A DNA stretch of 55,151 bases from Anaerolineae bacterium (GCA_013178185.1 JABLXC010000025.1:1-55151), one strand, 5' to 3'. Positions 16,829 to 26,338 are shown, counted from the stretch's first letter. Made by a program: numbers and translations. The notes: generated by a model not told the origin, from the sequence alone.

Positions 16829-17701
16829 TTATGGTCTTTTCGATACCGGGATCCAGATTTCGCTTCGAAAAACCGGCGAGTTCACCTCTTTGTTTTCGTT
16901 CCACAGAATTTCCGGGCCTTTGGTCAACTCATAACCGGACGCAGGAAACCATTCCGAGTAGATTCTCGCCCAGGTATTCTGCAAGGTCTCCGGAAAGGGC
17001 CCCACGGACTCGAAGACCGCCCAGGTCGTGGCCTGGACTTCCAACCGCGCCAGGTCTTGCGGGGGCTCGTGGGTGGTTGCCACACCGATGTACTGGTCCA
17101 GTTCCCCGCCTTCCAGCCGGCCCTCCGAAAAATTGGCAGACGCACTGATCAGCCCCTGGGTTCGGTGTTAGAAAGCGCTTTTAACCGCTGGATGGCGGCT
17201 GTGTTCAGGCTTTGCCACATGGCGGCAATTTCCGGGTTCACCCCTTCGTAGATCAAAGGGACTCGTTTCATCATCCCTGTAATGAAAAATCCATCTTTTT
17301 CTTCGATGCGGTAAATCATTTCACCTGCTCCTTTTAAAACCAACTGGAAGAACATTCTTGGATAAGCCTTGAGCGGCTGCCCGGCGTTTTTTTACTTCTG
17401 CCGGCGTGACGCCATGCAGAGCCTGAAAAGCCCTGGTAAAGGCATCGGGGGAGTGATAGCCATATTTGAGCGCGGTATCCGTCACAAGCGCGTTCCCCTG
17501 AATGAGATCGAAAGCTGCCAGGGTCAAACGCCTGCGCCGGATATATTCCGAAAGCGTTACACCGGCCAGAAAAGAAAACATCCTGCGAAAATGGTGTTCC
17601 GAGCATTGCGCCAGTCTTTCTATTTTTTTAAAGTCAATTTCTCCGGCGAGATTTTCCTCGATATAAGCCAGGGCCTAATTCATGCGCTCCAGTGAGTCCA
17701 T
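16829..17701 (-). pseudogene. Broken AraC-family regulator with GyrI-like effector domain
   Basis: Read from the ATG at 17701, the protein would be a regulator with an AraC helix-turn-helix pair ([38 protein letters not shown]) followed by a GyrI-like small-molecule-binding domain ([19 protein letters not shown] onwards to EIWIPVSK). Three lesions break it. A TAG at 17677-17675 replaces codon 9. One extra base in the seven-T run at 17387-17393 shifts the frame after VK; removing it restores [16 protein letters not shown]. One missing G in the four-G run near 17157 shifts it again before LISASANF. The two frameshifts are in homopolymers and could be sequencing errors; the stop codon is not easily explained that way. 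Confidence 0.8.
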
Positions 17702-18095
17702 CCTTCACGCTCCTTTCCTGCGTTGAATGGTATGATAACCGAATTTGCGCATCTCTGCCCGACAATCCATGCCCGGTTTTGCAGGTTGTTCGAGGCCTGG
17801 TTGCATTTTGATAACGGACGAGGGCAGATGTTTGTTGCGTATTCCCACATGCTTGCTGCCTTCTACAGGTAACCTGTCACACCGCACCGGCGAAAACCGG
17901 CGGTTCGAGTTTTCCTGCCTTTTCTTTAAGGTGTATACTAGATTTGTTCATTACTGATTTCATGGTATGTTTTGTGGTCAGGGGTGGGTGAAAGACCGTT
18001 TTCCTCAAAATATTATTGGCTGGGCGTCGCCCTTTCTATTCCTTCAAAAGGTAAGGTAAAAGGCTTCTGGATTTCATTTGAAACAGGAGGGAGGC
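17702..18095. other. Gene-free stretch between two damaged genes
   Basis: I see no convincing gene in these 394 bases; the short open frames lack start sites and protein-like composition. A TATACT hexamer at 17934-17939 could be a -10 element for the rightward beta-helix gene, but its -35 (TTTCCT at 17911) is poor. The final bases (AGGAGGGAGG) are the ribosome-binding site of the next gene. Confidence 0.4.
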
Positions 18096-19899
18096 ATGAT
18101 TTTGCCAGAAGTCAGGGTTTTCGTGAGGGTTCTGACGCTGGGAGCTGCCACGGCTGCGGCCCTGCTGTTCAGCGCGCCGGTTTACGCTCAGGACGAGGCG
18201 ACGCAGGACACTCCGGCGGCGGAAGAAATCATCGTGGAAGAGACGGCGGGAGGCCCGGCTGCGCTCGAATTGCAGCCGCCCGAGCCGGCCCCCGGCGAGG
18301 AGGATCAGGGCAGCGAGGCGCCGGAACCTGCGGCTGCGCCTGACAATGCTTTGTTATTTGTTAGAGGAGGAAGAGTCGCCGCCCATTGAGGAAGCGTTGC
18401 CCGAACCGGAAGAGAGCCTGCCGCCTGGCGAAGAGGCCAGCGCCGGGCCACCCGCCGCCCCCTGGTTCATCAGCGGCGGCGTGACGTACAACTTTACCTC
18501 GCTAGACTGCGACCCCGGCGTGGCGGGCGAGCAGGCCTGCAGCAACCCGATCCAGGCGGCGATTGATTACGTGGGCAACCACCGCCTGATCCCGGATGAT
18601 CTCACCATCCATATCGAAGCGGGAACCTTTACGGAGAATGTCTCCATCGACGGCGATACCGCTGTCAATGCGAACAATATCAACCTGCAGTACGTGCGTT
18701 ACTTGACCGGTGCCGGCTCCGAGCCGGTCACTGGTGTAACGGTGGCGGGCGGTGGGTATAAAGGTAAGTTTATCGTCAATACAGACGGAGCGATCACGCT
18801 GGCGAACGTCGAAGCGCGCGATAACAAGGACATAGGTGTCCATCTGCACGAATTCTTTGATCTCGGCGGGGGCGCTTACCGGATGGACGCAGCGGGGGCA
18901 GGAATCACGGTCACCGACAGCGTCTTCAACCATAATGGCCTCGCCAATGATCAGGAATATGACCAGAGTGATCTGTATGTTATCTCGGATTCCATCGTCA
19001 CTATTGATGGCGTTAGTGCCAGAGACAACATGGAAAGCGGCGTGTTTGTTCAAATGGGCATTGACGTCACCGTCAAGAACAGCGTCATGCTGAATAATGG
19101 GATGGGGTTGACGTTTCGTTATGAGGTGAGAGGCCGCAGTACGGTCGAAAACGTCAGCGCCAATTTTAATCAATACGCCGGAATATTTTTTGAAGCCCCT
19201 GGGGAACTGGTGATGCGCCATGTTGAGGCTTCCCACAATAGCGGCGGCGCGGCCATCAACACCTGTTCTTATGGTGGGGACCCCATCTATCTACAAAACT
19301 ATTGTGTCAACTCTTACGACGGCAACGTCTCAATCTACGACAGCGTTTTTAACGACAATGGCCGGTACCCTAGCAGCAATCTACTCAACGGACTTGAAAT
19401 TATCGCGAAAGGCGACGTCCTCATCTCGGAAACCAAAGCGAGCGGCAATAATAGAAACGGGATGTATATCATCAATTTCTTGTACAGCTGGAGCCCCTAC
19501 GATATCACTTTGACCCATCGGATTACGCTGGCGGGCGCGGGGCGAGGTAACACAGCATCGGGAAACGGCTGGAGCGGCGTGGCTGTAACCGCGCTGAGCA
19601 ACATCTCCATCCAGAACCTGACGGCAAACGATAATGGCGGTGGGGGGCTGGCCATCACAAATTACTCTTTCAAGGTTGGAGCTCTTAAACCCCAGGACGG
19701 ATTTCCCTTTGTGGTAGTGTCCGATTGCAGCTTCTTCAATAACAAGACCACTGGGGTATATATTTACACCTCAGGTCCCATCACGCTGCACCACACCTCC
19801 AGCAGCAACAACAGCGGCGGCGCCTTTCTCTACAATAATCCCGACTACTTAGCTCCTACCGGCGCGAGGCCAAACTCATCCTGGAAGGCGAGTTCGTAA
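18096..19899 (+). pseudogene. Frameshifted, 3'-truncated secreted beta-helix protein
   Basis: The start at 18096 has a strong AGGAGGGAGG site and opens on a signal peptide (ending SAPVYA) and a Pro/Glu-rich linker. That frame stops at 18389. The sequence resumes in another frame from about 18346 (LEEEESPPIEEALPEPEE, clearly the same acidic linker). It runs as a right-handed parallel beta-helix of many short N-x-G and D-N turns (SVFNDNG, SASGNGW, SSNNSGG), as in surface polysaccharide-binding or lyase-like proteins. A single indel in 18340-18389 separates the halves. The reading frame ends at 19899 inside the 3' end of the opposing creatininase gene without any anchor or sorting domain, so the C-terminus looks lost. 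Confidence 0.72.
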
Positions 19900-20645
19900 C
19901 CTTCGAAGACATCCGCCAGGATCATCTTCCCTTTCTCGATGGAGGAGCCGGTGGCCGGGGCCAGCGCGCCGTTCTTGGTAACGATGTCGGGAGGGGTGGG
20001 GAAGATGGAATACTTGGGGTAGCGCGGCGCGGCTTCGTCTGGTAGTTTTTCCATATCCACCACGTCTGGGTTGATGCCCAGCATGGCAGAGGTCTCCAAC
20101 AGGGCGGCGTGCTCTGGGTCCCAGCCGGGAAATTTTCCATTGAAGAGCGCGTCCAGGGTGGCATCCTTGACGAATGGCGCCCATCCGGTCAGCAAAATTT
20201 TGCACCCTAGCTTATTCAGGTCGTGTCTTTGGCGCGCCAGTTCAATGCCTTCCACCAGGAAGTTCTGATTTTCCAGATGGGCGTTGATCAAAACGATGCG
20301 GCGAACGCCGTGGCGCAGCAGTTCTTCCAGGATATCGCGCACGGTTGCGATCAGCGCTTCTGCACCGATGCAGGTTGTGCCGGGAAACCGGTCGCCGCCG
20401 CCGATAGTGGCCTGAGAGCGGTAACCGTAGGTTAAGGGGGGCATGACCACAGCCGGGTAGCGGTTTGCCAGTTCCAGCGCGATTTCGTATCCCATCATGT
20501 AATCGAATCCAATAGGAAGGTGGGGGCCGTGTTCTTCGATGGCGCCGGCTGTCAGAATAAAGATGGCGTTTTCCCTTACCTTTTGATCAAATTCTTGCCA
20601 GGTCAGGTGTTCCATGAGACGTTTATCGAGCGCTGGAGGGGTCAT
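19845..20645 (-). CDS. Creatininase-family amidohydrolase, copy 2
   Basis: A metal-dependent hydrolase of the creatininase superfamily. Expected ligands are visible: E37 and H39 in AIEEHGPHLP, D48 in GFDY, and the H-x-E of NAHLENQ. That H-x-E matches true creatinine amidohydrolase rather than MftE-like members, which have NGHGGN. The region DPEHAALLETSAM holds the conserved late acidic site. It may open a cyclic amide such as creatinine or a related heterocycle; the substrate is inferred only. It closely matches the upstream copy, but its last seven residues (APVGAK after EFGL) are extra and cross the junction with the broken beta-helix gene. It is the last gene of the transporter operon, with a GGAG site before its ATG. 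Confidence 0.85.
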   Translation of the reverse strand: MTPPALDKRLMEHLTWQEFDQKVRENAIFILTAGAIEEHGPHLPIGFDYMMGYEIALELANRYPAVVMPPLTYGYRSQATIGGGDRFPGTTCIGAEALIATVRDILEELLRHGVRRIVLINAHLENQNFLVEGIELARQRHDLNKLGCKILLTGWAPFVKDATLDALFNGKFPGWDPEHAALLETSAMLGINPDVVDMEKLPDEAAPRYPKYSIFPTPPDIVTKNGALAPATGSSIEKGKMILADVFEGYELAFQDEFGLAPVGAK

Positions 20646-20672
20646 GAAAAATAATCTCCTTTGTAAATGATG

Positions 20673-21455
20673 CTATAAACCGAATTCGGTCTTGAAGGCT
20701 TCGGCGTAGCCGTTGAACACGTCCTGGAGGATGCGTTTCCCTTTTTCAAGCGTGGTTCCTTTTGCCGGAGCCAGCGCGCCGTTTTTTGTCACCACATCTG
20801 GGGGCGTTGGAAAGATGGAATATTTTGGATAGCGGGGACACGACTCATCAGGGAGTTTGGACATGTCCACGTATTCCGGATGGATGGCCAACATGGCAGA
20901 AGTCTCGATCACGGCGGCGTGCTCAGGGTCCCAACCAGGGAATTTCCCGTTGAACAGCGCGTCCAGGGTATCATCCTGGACGAAATTTCCCCACCCCGTC
21001 AGCAAAATCTTGCAGCCACGTTCTTCAAGGTTGATATCCCGGCGGGCTAATTCGATCCCTTCTACCAGGAAGTTGTGGTTCTCCAAGTGGCTATTATTGA
21101 CAACGATGCGGCGAACGCCGTGGCGCAGCAGTTCTTCCAGGATATCGCGCACGGTTGCGATCAATGCCTGCGCGCCGATACAGGTTGTGCCGGGGAACTG
21201 GTCGCCGCCGCCAACGGTGGCCTGGGAGCGGTAGCCGTATTGCAGCGGCGGCATGACGACCGCCGGGTAGCGGTTTGCCAGCTCCAGCGCGACCTCGTGT
21301 CCCATCAGGTAATCGAACCCAATGGGTAGATGCAGGCCGTGCTGTTCAATTGCCCCGACCGTCAGGATAAAGATATAGTTTTCCTTTACGCGCTGGTCGA
21401 ATTCTTGCCAGGTGAGGTGCGCCATTAAACGCTTGTCGAGATTAAGGGGGGACAT
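20673..21455 (-). CDS. Creatininase-family amidohydrolase, copy 1
   Basis: A tandem paralogue of the next gene, about 260 residues, with the same metal-site pattern: E37 and H39 in AIEQHGLHLP, D in GFDY, and H-x-E in NNSHLENH. It ends at EFGL, which looks like the natural C-terminus. The two copies are nearly identical in DNA over several stretches, for example around the CGGCGAACGCCGTGGCGC motif, so the duplication is fairly recent or kept similar by gene conversion. It lies just after the second permease gene, in the same operon as a BMP-type importer. That placement suggests it acts on what the importer brings in. Confidence 0.85.
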   Translation of the reverse strand: MSPLNLDKRLMAHLTWQEFDQRVKENYIFILTVGAIEQHGLHLPIGFDYLMGHEVALELANRYPAVVMPPLQYGYRSQATVGGGDQFPGTTCIGAQALIATVRDILEELLRHGVRRIVVNNSHLENHNFLVEGIELARRDINLEERGCKILLTGWGNFVQDDTLDALFNGKFPGWDPEHAAVIETSAMLAIHPEYVDMSKLPDESCPRYPKYSIFPTPPDVVTKNGALAPAKGTTLEKGKRILQDVFNGYAEAFKTEFGL

Positions 21456-21477
21456 GATAGCGGCTCCTTTTCTTGGT

Positions 21478-22440
21478 TCAATCTACCGAACGCTCTACGC
21501 GGCGGTAGGGTTGCCCGTAGGCTGCTGACCAGCTAACCCTGCCGACCGCGAAGACGATGGCGAGGATGGTAAAAATGTAGGGGATCATCAGGGCAAACTG
21601 ATAGGGGATACCCATCCCCAAAGCCTGAATGCGCAGTTGCAGCGCATCGGCAAACCCGAAGATGACCGCGCCTGCCAGCGCGCCGAGGGGGTTCCATTTT
21701 CCAAAGACGATGGCAGTATAGGCGATATAGCCCCGCCCGGCGGTCATTCCTTCTTGGAAGATGGTGGTCTGCCCGATGGAAAGAAAGGCGCCCGCTAGCC
21801 CGGCAACCAGCCCCGATACCAGGATGGTATAAAAGCGAATCCGGTACACATTTAAACCGACTGTATCGGCGGCGCGGGGTGTTTCGCCGACGGCGCGGAT
21901 GTTCAGCCCCCACTTGGTGCGGAACATGAAGAAATTGGCGATAGGCACACTGAGGAATGCCAGGTAAACCAGCGGCGATTGGTTGAAAAGGATGTTCCCC
22001 AAGACGGGAAGATCGCCCAGCAGAGGAATCCGCCAGATGGGTAATCCGGTGATCTCCGGCGTTGTGCTCATCGCTCCAAAAATGCGCCGGAAGATCAGGC
22101 TGGTTGCCCCCAGAGAAAGTACGTTCAGCGCCACAGCGGTGACGATATGATCAGTGCCAATGATGACGACGAAAACGGCAAACAGGATGGATAAAACCAT
22201 GGCCGCCAGCATGGCGCCCAGCGCGCCCAGCCAGGGGCTTCCCAGGTAATAGGTGACGACCACGGCGGTCATGGCCCCCATGAGCATGAAGCCCTCAATG
22301 GCGATGTTCATGATTCCTGCCCGTTCGCAAAAGATGCTCCCCATCGCGACCAGCAGGATCGGGGTGGTCAACCGGAGAACGGCTGCATAAAAATCCGGTG
22401 AAGTAAAAATGAATAAAAATTGAGAGAGCAGATCGGCCAT
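21478..22440 (-). CDS. ABC transporter permease (nucleoside/BMP-type), second subunit
   Basis: About 320 residues with eight to ten hydrophobic segments, matching the branched-chain/ribose-type permease fold used by BMP-family importers. The signature region ERAGIMNIAIEGFMLMGA is the conserved loop that contacts the ATPase, and the mid-region RAVGETPRAADTVGLNVYRIR is typical of the nucleoside-type pair. The ATG at 22440 starts one base after the upstream permease stop codon, showing translational coupling. It supplies half of the membrane channel. Confidence 0.9.
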   Translation of the reverse strand: MADLLSQFLFIFTSPDFYAAVLRLTTPILLVAMGSIFCERAGIMNIAIEGFMLMGAMTAVVVTYYLGSPWLGALGAMLAAMVLSILFAVFVVIIGTDHIVTAVALNVLSLGATSLIFRRIFGAMSTTPEITGLPIWRIPLLGDLPVLGNILFNQSPLVYLAFLSVPIANFFMFRTKWGLNIRAVGETPRAADTVGLNVYRIRFYTILVSGLVAGLAGAFLSIGQTTIFQEGMTAGRGYIAYTAIVFGKWNPLGALAGAVIFGFADALQLRIQALGMGIPYQFALMIPYIFTILAIVFAVGRVSWSAAYGQPYRRVERSVD

Positions 22441-22441
22441 T

Positions 22442-23572
22442 TCAATTCCTTGATTGAATTTCCTGCTTGAAGACATCCCTCTGCTTCTCGCGCTTCCACC
22501 AGCGCCATCCAAAGCGGATGTGATAACTCGCCAGCACGAACAAAATGATCAGAGCCTGGATCACATAGATCAAAGTGGAAGGAATCCCCAGAGAAATTTG
22601 CATTCCATTGGATCCGGAACGCAAAGCGCCAAAAAAGAAGCCACCCAGCAGAACCCCAAGTGGATGGAGCTGTCCGACCAGCGCGGCGGCAATGGCGTCA
22701 TAGCCAAACCCGCTCAGGAAGGACTCTAGCATGCGGTATTCGGTACCGATGATATGGAGGGTTCCTGCCAGACCGGCCAGGCTGCCGCTGATCAAGAAAG
22801 AAGTCATCATCGTTTTTGGGACGTTGATCCCGGCGGCTTCGGCGGCGCGCTGGTTGGCGCCAACAAACCGGATGTTGAACCCCGGCACGGTATGCCACAA
22901 GAAAAAATAACCCAGCGTGATCAGGATCAGGGCGATGAAGATGCCAGGGTGCAGACGCATTTCTGGCACCAGGATGGGCAGCCGAGCCGTTTCGGCGATC
23001 TCGGCTGTTTTTGCGTAGAGCTGGCCGGGCTCCCGTAAGGGGCCGCGCACCGCCCAACTTAACAGCAGCGCCGCCACGTAATTGAGCAGCAGGGTGACGA
23101 TCACTTCGTTGATGCCGCGTTTCGCTTTCAGCCAGGCCGGCAGCAAGGCGTAAGCCATCCCTCCGGCCATACCGGCGATCATGCACAGGGGAATATGAAT
23201 AAAAGAGGGTAGGCCGGAGACTTTTGTCCCGACCCAAATGGCAAAGATGCCGCCGACGAGGATTTGCCCCTCAACGCCGATATTGAAGATTTCGGTGCGG
23301 TAGGCGATGGTCACTGCCAGACCGGTAATTAACAACGGCAGGGATTTAATGATGGTCGTCCCAATGGCTGACTTGTTCCCGATGGCGCTCTCGAAGAGCG
23401 CCTGGTAAGCCAGCAGCGGATTGAAGTTCATGAACAGCATCAACACACCGCAGACGATTAAAGCGGCTGCGATGGCAATGAAGGGCGGCGCCAGTCTCTT
23501 CCAGGACGATAAGCCAGCCTTTTGTAGACCTTCAAGCCAGGGGCGCGTGAGAAGTTTGAACTTCGTTTTCAT
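22442..23572 (-). CDS. ABC transporter permease (nucleoside/BMP-type), first subunit
   Basis: About 376 residues, with an N-terminal cytoplasmic stretch and then around nine membrane segments. The ATPase-contact loop reads YRTEIFNIGVEGQILVGG, and a second conserved segment reads VGANQRAAEAAGINVPK. The ATG at 23572 overlaps the ATPase stop as ATGA, so it is chosen over the start at 23590. It pairs with the next gene to form the channel for the BMP lipoprotein cargo. Confidence 0.9.
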   Translation of the reverse strand: MKTKFKLLTRPWLEGLQKAGLSSWKRLAPPFIAIAAALIVCGVLMLFMNFNPLLAYQALFESAIGNKSAIGTTIIKSLPLLITGLAVTIAYRTEIFNIGVEGQILVGGIFAIWVGTKVSGLPSFIHIPLCMIAGMAGGMAYALLPAWLKAKRGINEVIVTLLLNYVAALLLSWAVRGPLREPGQLYAKTAEIAETARLPILVPEMRLHPGIFIALILITLGYFFLWHTVPGFNIRFVGANQRAAEAAGINVPKTMMTSFLISGSLAGLAGTLHIIGTEYRMLESFLSGFGYDAIAAALVGQLHPLGVLLGGFFFGALRSGSNGMQISLGIPSTLIYVIQALIILFVLASYHIRFGWRWWKREKQRDVFKQEIQSRN

Positions 23573-25101
23573 GGCAATGAGTCTCTCCACTGCTCCAGCC
23601 GGACCCCGGCCATCATCATCCCGATTTGATCCACGTTCGTCTTCTCCACCGGAGCGATCCCCATCAGCTCGCCCCGGTACATTACGGCAATGCGGTCGCT
23701 GAGGCGGAAGATTTCCTGTAATTCGGTTGAAATCAGCAGGATGGCGGCGCCTCTGGATCGCTCTTGCACCAGCCGTTCATAGACCTGTTGGGTTAGGCCC
23801 ACATCCAGGCCGCGCGTCGGCTGGGCAGCGATCAATACCCTGGGTTGGTGCCCCAGTGCAGAAGCCAGGACAACGCGCTGTTGGTTTCCGCCAGAAAGCG
23901 TGGTCACGGCGGCGCGAGGGGAAGGCGTTTGGATGTTGAATTCTCGGATCGAACGCTGGGCGAACTGGCGTATCGCTTTCAGGTTCAAGATACCCCGCTT
24001 TGAATAAGGCGGTTTCGAAATATGGCTGGCGATCATGTTCTCTTCTACGGTCATCTTGGCGGCTACCGCGCGGTCCAGCCGGTCGCTCGGAATATGGGCG
24101 AGTCCAAGTTGGTGTAGTTGATCCGGTTTGCAATGGCTGACTTCCTGTCCATGCAGGAAGATTTGCCCTTCACGGATGCGCCGCAGCCCACAGAGCGCTT
24201 CTTCCAATTCCCGCTGGCCGTTGCCGTCTACCCCGGCGATGCCGAGGATCTCGCCTTCACACAGGCTGAAAGAAATGTTGTTTAGCGCGAGGGTGCCCCG
24301 CTCCCCGACGGCTTTGAGGTTTTGAACCTCTAACACGGTCTTTCCCGGTTTCAGGGGGGGTTTGTGGACATCGAAGACCACCTCGCGCCCGACCATCAGT
24401 CGCGCCAGTTCGTGTGGCGTCGTGCCGCCAGTCTTTACCGTCCCAACCACGCGGCCGTCCCGCAGCACCGTAACTCGGTCGCTGATCGCCATTACCTCTT
24501 CCAATTTGTGGGTGATGAGGATGACGCTCATCCCTCTGGCGCTCAGGCGGCGCAGGACGGCAAAAAGGTCATTGACCTCCTTGGGGGTGAGTACGGCCGT
24601 CGGCTCGTCCAGGATCAACAACTGGATCTCGCGGTACAGGGCTTTGAGGATTTCTACCCGCTGCTGAGCGCCGACCGGCAGATGCCAGACGGTGGCGCGC
24701 GGGTCCACTTCCAGCCCGAACTCTTGGCTTAGCGCGTTGAGACGGGTTTCGATGTGTTCCAGGTCTAACAACAGCCCGCGGGTAGAAGCTAACCCTAAAG
24801 AGACATTTTCTACAACTGTTAGCACCGGCACCAACATGAAATGCTGGTGTACCATGCCGATGCCCAAAGCTACCGCCGTGCGGCTGTCCGAAATTTCTAC
24901 AGGCCGGCCGCGCCAGTAAATTTGCCCTGCATCTGGCTTGAGCTGGCCGTAAAGGCAATTCATCAGGGTGGTCTTTCCGGCGCCGTTTTCGCCCAGCAGG
25001 GCCAGGATCTCGCCTTCTTGAACATCCAGGGAAATGTGGTCGTTTGCCAGGACACCTGGAAAGGATTTGGTTATGTTGTCAAGACGCAGCATTTCACCCA
25101 T
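23569..25101 (-). CDS. ABC transporter ATPase with two nucleotide-binding domains
   Basis: The protein fuses two ABC ATPase domains, as in ribose- and nucleoside-type importers. The first has Walker A GENGAGKTT and a Walker B region LLILDEPTAVLTPKE, with a weak signature (PVGAQQRVEIL). The second has a degenerate Walker A (GVDGNGQRE), the signature LSGGNQQRVVLA and PTRGLDVG. This asymmetry is usual in the subfamily. ATG at 25101 is chosen because AAGG lies seven bases upstream; a start further up would add a non-conserved leader and cross the 25120-25149 hairpin. It energises import by the two permeases downstream. Confidence 0.92.
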   Translation of the reverse strand: MGEMLRLDNITKSFPGVLANDHISLDVQEGEILALLGENGAGKTTLMNCLYGQLKPDAGQIYWRGRPVEISDSRTAVALGIGMVHQHFMLVPVLTVVENVSLGLASTRGLLLDLEHIETRLNALSQEFGLEVDPRATVWHLPVGAQQRVEILKALYREIQLLILDEPTAVLTPKEVNDLFAVLRRLSARGMSVILITHKLEEVMAISDRVTVLRDGRVVGTVKTGGTTPHELARLMVGREVVFDVHKPPLKPGKTVLEVQNLKAVGERGTLALNNISFSLCEGEILGIAGVDGNGQRELEEALCGLRRIREGQIFLHGQEVSHCKPDQLHQLGLAHIPSDRLDRAVAAKMTVEENMIASHISKPPYSKRGILNLKAIRQFAQRSIREFNIQTPSPRAAVTTLSGGNQQRVVLASALGHQPRVLIAAQPTRGLDVGLTQQVYERLVQERSRGAAILLISTELQEIFRLSDRIAVMYRGELMGIAPVEKTNVDQIGMMMAGVRLEQWRDSLP

Positions 25102-25119
25102 GGCGAACCTTGGAGGAAA

Positions 25120-25149
25120 CCTGACAGGTTCTTTTTTGAACCTGTCAGG
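25120..25149. repeat. Perfect inverted repeat inside the transporter operon
   Basis: CCTGACAGGTTC at 25120-25131 pairs with GAACCTGTCAGG at 25138-25149 around a T6 loop. It lies between the BMP lipoprotein gene and the ATPase gene. As RNA it would form a stable hairpin that could protect the upstream lipoprotein mRNA or lower expression of downstream genes. The CCTGTCAGG core resembles palindromes that I believe are dispersed in related genomes; only this copy is visible here. Confidence 0.7.
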
Positions 25150-25168
25150 CTCTAAAATGGGAGTTGTT

Positions 25169-26182
25169 TTATAAGTCGGTCCGGACGGGGATATCGAGCT
25201 TGCCGTCAATATACTGCTGCAACCCGTCGTTTATTTCCTTCTGCAGGTCTTCCGGTACATTTGTGCCGCACCAGGCCAGGTGTTGGGCGCCGCCCTTGAC
25301 GCTGTAAACGGAGTAGCCGGATTTCAGGGTTCCTTTCTGGAACTCATCGCCGGAGAGCTTCAACAGGTACCCAGGGAGCTGCACCACACTCAACAGCGTC
25401 TGTTCGGGGGCGTACTGGCAGATATCTCCGGTCCAGCCGATGACTTTAACGTCAACGCCCTTGGCTTTGGCTTCTTTGATCGCTTCGAAAACGCCAAAGT
25501 CGCCCGAACCGGCAATGGACAGGATGACATCCACGCCTGATTCTATGGAAGCTTTGGCTAATTCCTTCGCTTTGGCCGGGTCTTGCCAGTTGCCGACATA
25601 GCTAATCACCGTCGAAGCCTGGGGATTGACTTTCTTGGCGGAGTTTTCAAACACTTCTTTATCGTAAGAGACCAGGGGCGATTCGGTTCCGGCGATCCAG
25701 GCCAGTTTGTTGGTCTTGGTCATCTTGGCAGCGACGATGCCAGCAAAGTAAGACATTTCGCCAGTAACCCATCCGTTGGAGCTAAAGTTATCTCCACCTT
25801 CCGTGTGTTCGTTGATGTTGACCCAGGTGGTATTTGGAAACTCCGGAGCGACCTTTTTCATCGGGTCAGCGAACAACCAGCCAGGGCCGAAGACAATATC
25901 ATAGCCTTTTTGCCCATATCCCCGCATCAGTTCCTCCATGTCTTCGGTCTCGGTATTGTCCACATAGCTGACATCCCAGCCGTATTCTTTGCTGAGTTGC
26001 TGCATAGCTTCCCAGCACGAGGTGTTCCAACCGGTATCGGCCAGCGGTCCTTCCAGCAGGACGGCCGCTTTGATGACTTTTTGAGCTGTCGGGGTTGCAG
26101 GCGCCGCCCCACCGCAGGCGGCCAGCGCAACAATGCTCAACAAACAGACGACAACCAGCCATACTTTGATATTCTTAAACAT
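25169..26182 (-). CDS. BMP-family substrate-binding lipoprotein
   Basis: This is the extracytoplasmic solute-binding protein of the ABC importer encoded downstream. It begins with a lipoprotein signal (VCLLSIVALAAC) and continues with the BMP/PnrA fold: KAAVLLEGPLADTGWN, the GYDIVFGPGW strand, and WVNINEHTEGGDNF in the binding cleft. Relatives bind nucleosides, purines or AI-2-like molecules, so a nitrogen heterocycle is plausible. ATG at 26182 follows GGAGGAGC and opens on the signal peptide. The first gene of the operon, it is followed by a hairpin that may raise its relative mRNA level. Confidence 0.92.
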   Translation of the reverse strand: MFKNIKVWLVVVCLLSIVALAACGGAAPATPTAQKVIKAAVLLEGPLADTGWNTSCWEAMQQLSKEYGWDVSYVDNTETEDMEELMRGYGQKGYDIVFGPGWLFADPMKKVAPEFPNTTWVNINEHTEGGDNFSSNGWVTGEMSYFAGIVAAKMTKTNKLAWIAGTESPLVSYDKEVFENSAKKVNPQASTVISYVGNWQDPAKAKELAKASIESGVDVILSIAGSGDFGVFEAIKEAKAKGVDVKVIGWTGDICQYAPEQTLLSVVQLPGYLLKLSGDEFQKGTLKSGYSVYSVKGGAQHLAWCGTNVPEDLQKEINDGLQQYIDGKLDIPVRTDL

Positions 26183-26338
26183 TTGCTCCTCCATACAGAA
26201 TATTGTACTGATTGACAGGATAAGGTGTTGGGGTAAAGATGGCCAATGGGGAAACAAGGCGGGATCCCTGTAAGTCTTTTGTAAAAGCACCTCCTTTCTG
26301 AGTCTGGCTTACCCATAAGCAATCTCTATAGCCCCAAC

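Noticed and set aside
17880-17915. tRNA-like GGTTCGA segment
   Set aside because: No acceptor stem, anticodon stem or CCA-adjacent pairing could be formed around it.
18340-18389. Programmed ribosomal frameshift in the beta-helix gene
   Set aside because: No slippery heptamer or downstream stimulatory hairpin is visible where the frames meet; an ordinary indel is simpler.
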